Source of the DNA: an uncultured Collinsella sp.
GTDB taxonomy: Bacteria; Actinomycetota; Coriobacteriia; Coriobacteriales; Coriobacteriaceae
DNA: 6,371 nucleotides
Direction of reading: 5' to 3'
NCBI GenBank assembly: GCA_900551605.1
Contig: URWS01000089.1
Coordinates: forward strand, 1-6,371
Shown here: positions 1-4,475 of the stretch, in pieces
How positions within the stretch are numbered: the stretch's first letter is position 1
Layout of the letters: every line of letters starts with the position of its first letter
The notes under the pieces: generated by a model
Told to the model about the DNA's origin: nothing
Databases searched by the model: none
The model's input: only the letters and a program-made list of their open reading frames with translations
Made by a program: the position numbers and the translations under genes

Positions 1-36
1 ATGGCCGAGGGAGAGGACCTTCCCCATGTTCAGTAA
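1..36 (+). CDS. 3' end of an upstream gene, possibly ispD (partial)
   Basis: An open frame runs from the window edge to a TAA at 34-36 and reads MAEGEDLPHVQ. It overlaps the ispF start by 11 nt in another frame, as translationally coupled genes often do. By the conserved order ispD-ispF-cysS, the likely identity is IspD, 2-C-methyl-D-erythritol 4-phosphate cytidylyltransferase, whose C-terminus is typically a helix ending in an acidic or alanine-rich tail. Only eleven residues are visible and none is diagnostic, so this identity is inferred from gene order. The ATG at base 1 is probably an internal Met, not a start. Confidence 0.4.
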   Translation: MAEGEDLPHVQ

Positions 37-520
37 CCTGCGCATTGGCCATGGCTACGACGTCCACCGTTTGGTGGAGGGGCGTCGATGTATCATCGGC
101 GGGGTCGACATCCCCTACGAGCGCGGCCTGCTGGGCCACTCGGATGCCGATGTGCTCGCGCACGCCTTGGCCGACGCCATTCTGGGCGCCTGCCGCGGGG
201 GAGATATCGGCAAGCTATTCCCCGACACCGATCCCGCCTACGAGGGTGCTGATTCGATGGTGCTGCTCGCTCGCGTGATGGACTATGCGCGCGAGCTGGG
301 CTTTGAGTTTGTCGATGCCGATTGCACCATTGCCTGTCAGCAACCCAAGATCACTCCGCACCGCGATGCCATGCGCGCCAACCTTGCCCATGCCCTGGGC
401 GTCGACGTGGAAAACGTGGGCGTCGCCGCCACCACGACCGAAAAGCTCGGTTGGGAAGGCCAAGGCGAGGGAATTGGCGCCTGGGCCGTCTGCCTGCTAC
501 AGAAAACCGTTAAGGAGTAA
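26..520 (+). CDS. ispF: 2-C-methyl-D-erythritol 2,4-cyclodiphosphate synthase
   Basis: IspF converts CDP-methylerythritol 2-phosphate to methylerythritol 2,4-cyclodiphosphate and CMP in the MEP (non-mevalonate) isoprenoid pathway. It is a cytosolic homotrimer with a divalent metal in the active site. The 164-aa protein has the normal family length. Visible signatures are GHGYDVHR near the N-terminus (metal ligands D12 and H14), HSDAD at 38-42, the third metal ligand H46 in LAHAL, GDIGKLFPDTD at 59-69, QQPKITPH around 104, and the C-terminal TTTEKLG followed by GEGI. No key residue is missing. The ATG at 26 is preferred because GAGAGG lies at 11-16, nine bases upstream, and RIGHGYDVHR begins at residue 6 as in homologues. 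The gene overlaps the preceding frame by 11 nt and ends 3 nt before cysS, so it is almost certainly cotranscribed with both. Confidence 0.97.
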   Translation: MFSNLRIGHGYDVHRLVEGRRCIIGGVDIPYERGLLGHSDADVLAHALADAILGACRGGDIGKLFPDTDPAYEGADSMVLLARVMDYARELGFEFVDADCTIACQQPKITPHRDAMRANLAHALGVDVENVGVAATTTEKLGWEGQGEGIGAWAVCLLQKTVKE

Positions 521-523
521 CGA

Positions 524-1990
524 ATGCGTATCTACAACAGCGCTACCCATAAAAAGGAAGAGTTCCAGCCCATCGAGTCCGGCAAGGTTCGCATGTACGT
601 GTGCGGCCCCACGGTCTACGACAACATCCATATCGGCAACGCCCGCACGTTCATCAGCTTTGACGTGATTCGCCGCTGGCTCATCGCGAGCGGTTACGAG
701 GTCACGTTCGCCCAGAACCTCACCGATGTCGACGACAAGATCATCAAGCGCGCCAACGAGCAGGGCCGTACGGCCGCCGAGGTCGCGACGGAGTTCTCCG
801 ACAAGTTCATCGGTGTCATGCGCGCCGCCAACGTGCTCGATCCCGATGTGCGCCCCCGCGCCACCAAGGAGATCGGCCCCATGATCGCTATGATCAAGAC
901 GCTTATCGAGCAGGGCCACGCTTACGCAGCCGATAACGGCGATGTGTACTTTGCCGTGCGCAGCGATCCCAACTATGGTCAGGTCTCGGGCCGCAACATC
1001 GACGACCTTATGGTTGGCGCGCGCATCGAGGAGAACGAGGACAAGAACGACCCGCTCGACTTTGCCCTGTGGAAGGCCGCTAAGCCCGGCGAACCCAGCT
1101 GGCCGAGCCCCTGGGGCGAAGGCCGTCCCGGTTGGCACACCGAGTGCGCCGCCATGGTGCATCGCTACCTGGGCACTCCGATCGACATTCACGGCGGCGG
1201 CTCCGACCTTGCCTTCCCGCATCACGAGAACGAGTGCGCCCAGGCCACCTGCGCCTGGCACCAGGGTTTCTCCAACACCTGGATGCACACGGGCATGCTG
1301 CTGGTTGACGGCGAGAAGATGTCCAAGTCGCTCGGCAACTTCTTTACGCTGGCCGAGGTCCTCGAGCAGCACTCTGCCGCAGCTCTGCGCCTGCTGATGC
1401 TGCAGACGAGCTATCGCTCGCCGCTTGACTTCTCCTGGGAGCGCCTGGAGGGTGCCGAGAATTCGCTCACGCGTATTGCCGGTACGGTCGAGAACCTGCG
1501 CTGGGCCGCGAACCATGCGACGGCCGATGCCGATGAGGCAGCATCCGAGGCGTTTGCCGCCAAGGCCGCCGAGACCCGTGCCACCTTTAAGGAGTGCATG
1601 GACGACGACTTTAACACCGCCGGTGCCATGGGTGCTGTCTTTGGCTTTGTGACCGAGTGCAACCAGTACCTGGAGCAGGCGGGCGATGCTGCCGACAAGG
1701 CCGCAGTCCTGGCTGCCGCCGATACGCTGGCCGAGCTGCTCGATACGTTTGGCGTTGAGCTCCCCGAGCCCAAGGTCGAGCTGCCGCTGGGTCTGCTGGG
1801 CGTTGCCGCCGGCCTGGTCGCCTACACGGGCGACGACGTGGACGAGGCCGCTGCCAAGATTCTCGAGGCCCGCGCCGATGCCCGTGCCGCCAAGAACTGG
1901 GATCTGGCCGACGCCATCCGCGACCAGCTCAAGGACCTGGGCCTCACCATTGAGGATACTGCCGCGGGCACTCGTATTAAATCTCTCTAA
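524..1990 (+). CDS. cysS: cysteinyl-tRNA synthetase
   Basis: CysRS is a class I aminoacyl-tRNA synthetase that charges tRNA-Cys with cysteine using ATP in the cytosol. The 488-aa product is complete and slightly longer than E. coli CysRS (461 aa). The Rossmann catalytic core begins with YVCGPTVYDNIHIGN: C27 is a zinc ligand and HIGN at 36-39 is the CysRS form of the HIGH motif. The other expected zinc ligands are present as C208, H233 and E237, and KMSKS lies at 265-269. The rest is the helical DALR-type and C-terminal tRNA-binding region, ending in the typical W.LAD.IRD.L...G....D...G sequence. The start is set by AAGGAG at 512-517, six bases upstream, which overlaps the ispF stop; the 3-nt gap implies coupled translation. 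A 102-nt palindrome begins 6 nt after the stop and a terminator follows it. Confidence 0.98.
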   Translation: MRIYNSATHKKEEFQPIESGKVRMYVCGPTVYDNIHIGNARTFISFDVIRRWLIASGYEVTFAQNLTDVDDKIIKRANEQGRTAAEVATEFSDKFIGVMRAANVLDPDVRPRATKEIGPMIAMIKTLIEQGHAYAADNGDVYFAVRSDPNYGQVSGRNIDDLMVGARIEENEDKNDPLDFALWKAAKPGEPSWPSPWGEGRPGWHTECAAMVHRYLGTPIDIHGGGSDLAFPHHENECAQATCAWHQGFSNTWMHTGMLLVDGEKMSKSLGNFFTLAEVLEQHSAAALRLLMLQTSYRSPLDFSWERLEGAENSLTRIAGTVENLRWAANHATADADEAASEAFAAKAAETRATFKECMDDDFNTAGAMGAVFGFVTECNQYLEQAGDAADKAAVLAAADTLAELLDTFGVELPEPKVELPLGLLGVAAGLVAYTGDDVDEAAAKILEARADARAAKNWDLADAIRDQLKDLGLTIEDTAAGTRIKSL

Positions 1991-1996
1991 TCCCCG

Positions 1997-2098
1997 CGGG
2001 TTTCCCAAGCACCCGACCTTGCCGTTCAAACCGTCGCTCGCGTACTCAAGTACGCGTCGCTCCTCTTTCACGGCAATCTCGGGCACTTGGAAAACCCG
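1997..2098. repeat. 102-nt imperfect palindrome (long hairpin or cruciform element)
   Basis: The two arms pair in one register with no insertions, centred between 2047 and 2048. I count 34 of 49 possible pairs in blocks: 1997-2003 with 2092-2098, 2005-2009 with 2086-2090, 2012-2016 with 2079-2083, 2019-2025 with 2070-2076, and the apical CGCGTAC/GTACGCG stem (2039-2045 with 2050-2056) around a TCAA loop. The apical 16-nt palindrome at 2040-2055 is flanked by direct copies of GTCGCTC (2033-2039 and 2056-2062). It lies right after cysS and ahead of a separate terminator. It resembles dispersed intergenic palindromic elements (REP/BIME or MITE-like) or a structured 3' UTR. Whether it is repeated in the genome cannot be seen here. 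Confidence 0.75.
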
Positions 2099-2102
2099 TA
2101 CC

Positions 2103-2142
2103 GACCGCTTGAGCTATTCGTCTTAAGCGGTCGCTTCTTTTG
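2103..2142 (+). terminator. Rho-independent terminator after cysS
   Basis: GACCGCTTGAG (2103-2113) pairs with CTTAAGCGGTC (2122-2132) over 11 bp with one G-U pair. The loop is 8 nt, and the stem is followed by the T-rich GCTTCTTTTGT. The T run is interrupted, so efficiency may be moderate. It should end the ispF-cysS transcript and separate it from rlmB. Confidence 0.75.
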
Positions 2143-2176
2143 TCCTGTTTGAAAATTTTTTAAAGGAGGCCGTTTT

Positions 2177-3091
2177 ATGGCCGACAATCGCAAGCGTGCG
2201 CCTCGTGGCGGCAAGCAGACTGCTTCTGGCTCGCGTCCGATTCGCCGCAACGACCGCGCTGCCGCTCCCAAGGGCCAGCGCGATCGCGCCCAGGCCGCAC
2301 GTCCGCAGCGCGATCGCAACCGCGACGCTGTCCAGGTTCCCAAGGGCGAGTTTATCGAAGGTCGCCGTGCTGCCGCCGAGGCACTGCGCACCGGTTTTCC
2401 CATCAAGTGCGCGCTCATTGCCGAGGGCGGGGAGCGCGATGCCGCCTTGTCGCGTCTGGTCGACGACCTCAACGCCGCGGGCGTCCGCATTAAGTATGTG
2501 CCGCGCGCGCAGCTTGATACGCTGTCGAGCCATGGCGCTCACCAGGGCATTGCGCTCGAGGTGGGAAATTTCCCCTATGCCGATGTTGCCGATATTCTCG
2601 ACCGCGCGGGTGACGGACCGGCGCTCGTCATCGTGCTCGACCATGTGACCGACGACGGCAACTTTGGTGCGATCGTGCGCTCCGCCGAGGTCGTGAGCGC
2701 GGCGGGCGTCATCATCGCCAACAAGCGTGCCGCCGGCGTGACCGTGGGCAGCTACAAGACCTCTGCCGGTGCCGTCATGCATCTGCCTATTGCGCAGGTG
2801 CCCAATATCGCCCGTGCTCTCGATGACCTCAAAGCCGCTGGCTTTTGGGTGGGCGGCGCTTCCGAGCACGCCGAAGGCAGTTGCTGGGACGCCCCCTTCG
2901 AGGGCCGCGTTGCGCTCGTCATGGGCTCCGAGGGCGACGGCATCTCGCGTCTGGTGCTCGAGAAATGTGACTTTTTGACCAAGCTTCCCCAGCGCGGCAT
3001 GACCGAGAGTCTCAACGTGGCCCAGGCGACCACCGCGCTGTGCTTTGAGTGGCTGCGCCGCAATGCCGGCGAGCTCATGGGGGAGGAGTAG
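2177..3091 (+). CDS. rlmB: 23S rRNA (guanosine-2'-O)-methyltransferase, RlmB/TrmH (SpoU) family
   Basis: This is a SAM-dependent 2'-O-ribose methyltransferase of the knotted SPOUT class; the RlmB branch methylates G2251 in the 23S rRNA peptidyl-transferase region. The 304-aa protein begins with a basic, disordered Arg/Lys/Ala/Gln-rich tail (1-57). A substrate-binding domain follows, starting EFIEGRRAAAEAL at 58, then the SpoU methylase domain. Motif 1 is NFGAIVRSAE (162-171, with catalytic-type R168), motif 2 is MGSEGDGIS (249-257), and motif 3 is LPQRGMTESLNVA (270-282). All three are intact. AAAGGAGG at 2162-2169 is a strong ribosome site seven bases before the ATG. The gene stops 3 nt before the NYN gene. 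Synteny (cysS-rlmB-yacP) supports RlmB, but other TrmH-family targets cannot be excluded from sequence alone. Confidence 0.9.
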   Translation: MADNRKRAPRGGKQTASGSRPIRRNDRAAAPKGQRDRAQAARPQRDRNRDAVQVPKGEFIEGRRAAAEALRTGFPIKCALIAEGGERDAALSRLVDDLNAAGVRIKYVPRAQLDTLSSHGAHQGIALEVGNFPYADVADILDRAGDGPALVIVLDHVTDDGNFGAIVRSAEVVSAAGVIIANKRAAGVTVGSYKTSAGAVMHLPIAQVPNIARALDDLKAAGFWVGGASEHAEGSCWDAPFEGRVALVMGSEGDGISRLVLEKCDFLTKLPQRGMTESLNVAQATTALCFEWLRRNAGELMGEE

Positions 3092-3094
3092 CGC

Positions 3095-3772
3095 ATGTCC
3101 AAGAAGAACCGCGCCAAGTCCAAGGCCAAGCGCTTTGGCGAAGGCTCGGCCAAGCCGATTGTTTCGGCCGCGACCTATGGCGTGGGCGGCAACGCGTTTG
3201 CGCAGGCCATCGCCGACCCGGTTTCGACGGTGCACTCCAATAAGCCCGAGCTGCTGGTGGTCGACGGCTACAACGTGATCCACTGCACGCCGCGCTACGA
3301 AAAGCTCGTCTACGACCATTCCGATGATCCGTATTCCAGCGACGTTCACGATATGGCGCGCACCGCCCTCATCAACGACGTCGCCGCCTTTGCCCAGGGC
3401 CGCTACGAGGCCGTGATCGTGTTCGACGGCGCGGGCAATATCTCCAACGAGCGCCCCAACCTGCCGGCCCGCGGCGTGCGCATCGAGTTTTCGCCGACGG
3501 GCGTCTCTGCCGATACTGTGGTGCAAAAGCTCTGCATCGAGGCACGCGAGGAAGGCCGCGCGTGCTCCGTGGTATCGAGCGACGGCACGATCCAGGCCGT
3601 CGTCATGGGCAAGGGCGTAACGCGCATCTCGAGCCGTATGCTGGTGGACGAGATCAAACAGATCGATAACGACGTTCACGAGGCAGAGGAAGCTCCGCAG
3701 ATCAAGATGACTCTGGGCAGTCGCCTGAGCCCCGATGCCCTGGCCAAGCTCAAGGCCCTGCGCGGGAGGTAG
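3095..3772 (+). CDS. NYN/PIN-like RNase of the YacP (Rae1) family
   Basis: The 225-aa protein carries a YacP-like NYN domain (DUF901, COG3688). Its best-known member, B. subtilis Rae1/YacP, is a ribosome-associated endoribonuclease that cleaves certain mRNAs during translation. Visible signatures are LLVVDGYNVIH (53-63, D57), VIVFDGAG (D111), FSPTGVSADTVV (D140) and VVSSDGTIQ (D163). These four acidic residues are spaced as expected for the metal site of PIN/NYN nucleases. The first ~50 residues are a basic KKNRAKSKAKR-type extension absent from the compact B. subtilis protein, plausibly for RNA or ribosome contact (inference). GGAGGAG at 3082-3088 overlaps the rlmB stop, so the two are translationally coupled, and the pairing matches rlmB-yacP elsewhere. 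The expected next gene, sigH, is not found here. No convincing terminator follows. The family is sure; the exact substrate is not. Confidence 0.9.
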   Translation: MSKKNRAKSKAKRFGEGSAKPIVSAATYGVGGNAFAQAIADPVSTVHSNKPELLVVDGYNVIHCTPRYEKLVYDHSDDPYSSDVHDMARTALINDVAAFAQGRYEAVIVFDGAGNISNERPNLPARGVRIEFSPTGVSADTVVQKLCIEAREEGRACSVVSSDGTIQAVVMGKGVTRISSRMLVDEIKQIDNDVHEAEEAPQIKMTLGSRLSPDALAKLKALRGR

Positions 3773-3804
3773 GGGATTATCCATAGAGACCCGTTTCCCA
3801 ATTG

Positions 3805-3842
3805 GCCAGTCCGTCGATTTGTAATCAATGGGCTGCGGGTTA
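3805..3842 (+). pseudogene. degenerate tRNA-Thr(TGT) copy lacking the D arm
   Basis: GCCAGT (3805-3810) matches the 5' acceptor of the intact tRNA-Thr at 3996. Five bases later comes GATTTGTAATCA, identical to the anticodon loop and flanking stem, then TGGG, TGC and GGTT with single substitutions. This follows the intact gene through the variable region into the T arm. The D arm is missing, the anticodon stem is imperfect, and the T loop and 3' acceptor are not recognisable. It cannot fold as a working tRNA. It could be a decayed duplicate or a scar of recombination at the tRNA. Confidence 0.6.
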
Positions 3843-3845
3843 CCG

Positions 3846-3877
3846 TCGCCAAAACGAATAGTTTTTTGTTTTGGCGA
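3846..3877. repeat. 10-bp perfect inverted repeat (hairpin A)
   Basis: TCGCCAAAAC (3846-3855) pairs perfectly with GTTTTGGCGA (3868-3877) around a 12-nt loop. The loop holds most of the first copy of the CGAATAGTTTT motif. No T tract follows, so it is not a standard terminator on the + strand. Confidence 0.7.
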
Positions 3878-3911
3878 ACAGATAAAACTATTCGTTCTGA
3901 CGAATAGTTTT
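3855..3911. repeat. three copies of CGAATAGTTTT (+, -, +)
   Basis: The exact 11-bp motif occurs at 3855-3865 (+), 3884-3894 (as AAAACTATTCG, -) and 3901-3911 (+). Copies 2 and 3 form a perfect 11-bp hairpin with a 6-nt loop (hairpin B). Copies 1 and 2 could instead pair over 11 bp with an 18-nt loop (hairpin C), which would disrupt both hairpin A and hairpin B. This could be a cluster of repressor operators, an RNA switch, or a recombination or replication site; the sequence does not decide among these. Confidence 0.75.
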
Positions 3912-3936
3912 GAGATGTGGTCGGGCGAAGGGCCTG

Positions 3937-3965
3937 TTGCGCCTCGTCCGCAATTCCTTTATTCT
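3937..3965 (+). promoter_or_regulatory. candidate sigma-70-type promoter for tRNA-Thr
   Basis: TTGCGC (3937-3942) and TATTCT (3960-3965) are separated by 17 bp. Transcription would start near 3972, about 24 nt before the mature tRNA 5' end. The match is partial (TTG in the -35; four of six in the -10). A short GCGC-GAAA-GCGC hairpin lies in the leader at 3977-3988. Confidence 0.35.
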
Positions 3966-3995
3966 TAACTGGCTTCGCGCGAAAGCGCCAAGTGT

Positions 3996-4070
3996 GCCAG
4001 TGTGGCGCAACGGTAGCGCAACTGATTTGTAATCAGTGGGTTGCAGGTTCGATTCCTGTCACTGGCTCCA
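3996..4070 (+). tRNA. tRNA-Thr (anticodon TGT)
   Basis: A complete cloverleaf can be drawn by hand. The acceptor is GCCAGTG (3996-4002) with CACTGGC (4060-4066), discriminator T, and encoded CCA at 4068-4070. The D arm is GCGC/GCGC (4005-4019). The anticodon stem is ACTGA/TCAGT with loop TTTGTAA, placing anticodon TGT at 4028-4030 (reads ACA). The variable loop is 5 nt, and the T arm is GCAGG/CCTGT with loop TTCGATT. The accessory region begins at its 3' end, consistent with use as an integration target. Confidence 0.97.
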
Positions 4071-4084
4071 TGAGTTTTCGCAGG

Positions 4085-4116
4085 TCAGAGGCGGTATAGC
4101 CTCTGATTCTGCCTTC
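4085..4116 (+). terminator. terminator-like hairpin after tRNA-Thr
   Basis: TCAGAGGC (4085-4092) pairs perfectly with GCCTCTGA (4099-4106) around a GGTATA loop and is followed by the pyrimidine-rich TTCTGCCTTC. It sits 15 nt past the tRNA CCA end, where a tRNA terminator is expected. The U tract is weak. Confidence 0.5.
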
Positions 4117-4117
4117 T

Positions 4118-4149
4118 CATGCAACAGCTCATGCAACAAACATGCAACA
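4118..4149 (+). repeat. three direct repeats of CATGCAACA
   Basis: The nonamer begins at 4118, 4130 and 4141, spaced 12 and 11 nt apart, or about one helical turn. Such phased short direct repeats next to a tRNA 3' end resemble arm-type binding sites of tyrosine integrases in an att region. No integrase gene is in the window. Confidence 0.65.
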
Positions 4150-4457
4150 ATTAAATCGGAATTGCATTTATGTGTGTTTTTGTGACCGATACTCATTGTC
4201 AATAAACGTGTGCAATGAAGCGGGAAAAGCCAAGCTTACAGTTGCTGTCTCCATTAGAGTTTTGGGCTTTGTGTCTCCAACTGGGATGGGGTGGAGAGTG
4301 ACCAAGGCGCTGAGAGCTTCGATGCTGCTTCTCGAAAGGTCGCACGCCGTGCACGGCTCCCTTTCCTGTAGCCCATGGGTATTACTATAGTCTAGATTTA
4401 ATTCGGCGCGAGAAGTCAGGAGCGACAAGGATTTCCCGTCGTTTGTGAGCAAGGCGA
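4150..4457. other. 308-nt stretch without a supported gene
   Basis: The only open frames here are 82 codons (+) and 94 codons (-). Neither has a good ribosome site or a recognisable protein, and they overlap each other antisense. The base composition is lower in GC than the left cluster. It most likely holds the 5' region of the DUF262 gene and leftover mobile-element sequence. Confidence 0.5.
4363..4391 (+). promoter_or_regulatory. weak candidate promoter for the DUF262 gene
   Basis: TATAGT (4386-4391) matches the -10 consensus at five of six positions. The matching -35 at 17 bp (TTCCTG, 4363-4368) is poor. It lies about 80 nt before the start codon in an AT-rich patch. Confidence 0.22.
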
Positions 4458-4460
4458 TTG

Positions 4461-4475
4461 AAAGGATCCATGATG
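4461..4475 (+). promoter_or_regulatory. ribosome binding site that sets the DUF262 gene start
   Basis: AAAGGA (4461-4466) lies six bases before the ATG at 4473, three before an ATG at 4470, and beyond a TTG at 4458. Spacing favours 4473. The TTG lies upstream of this site and so cannot use it. Confidence 0.6.

Noticed and set aside
497..2086. 529-codon open frame on the minus strand opposite cysS
   Set aside because: It mirrors cysS, whose G/C-ending codons suppress antisense stops. The translation has no recognisable domain, and cysS itself has all its motifs. The frame starts inside the palindrome without a convincing ribosome site.
2123..3784. 553-codon open frame on the minus strand opposite rlmB and the NYN gene
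   Set aside because: It spans two well-supported genes on the + strand and reads as low-complexity His/Ala/Gly/Arg sequence, typical of an antisense shadow in high-GC DNA.
3798..3805. CCAATTGG palindrome just before the tRNA remnant
   Set aside because: An 8-bp palindrome alone is expected by chance, and no partner copy is seen.
3846..3911. CRISPR array reading of the repeated CGAATAGTTTT motif
   Set aside because: The copies alternate in orientation, are only 11 bp, and have unequal short spacers; this is a hairpin cluster, not a CRISPR array.
3917..4099. 60-codon + strand open frame across tRNA-Thr
   Set aside because: It runs straight through the tRNA gene and has no recognisable protein features.
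4168..4452. 94-codon minus-strand and 82-codon plus-strand frames before the DUF262 gene
   Set aside because: They overlap each other, lack good ribosome sites, and the translations resemble no family I recognise. An antitoxin or small regulator cannot be strictly excluded.
4458..4472. TTG start at 4458 for the DUF262 protein
   Set aside because: The AAAGGA ribosome site at 4461-4466 lies downstream of this codon and is well spaced for ATG 4473.
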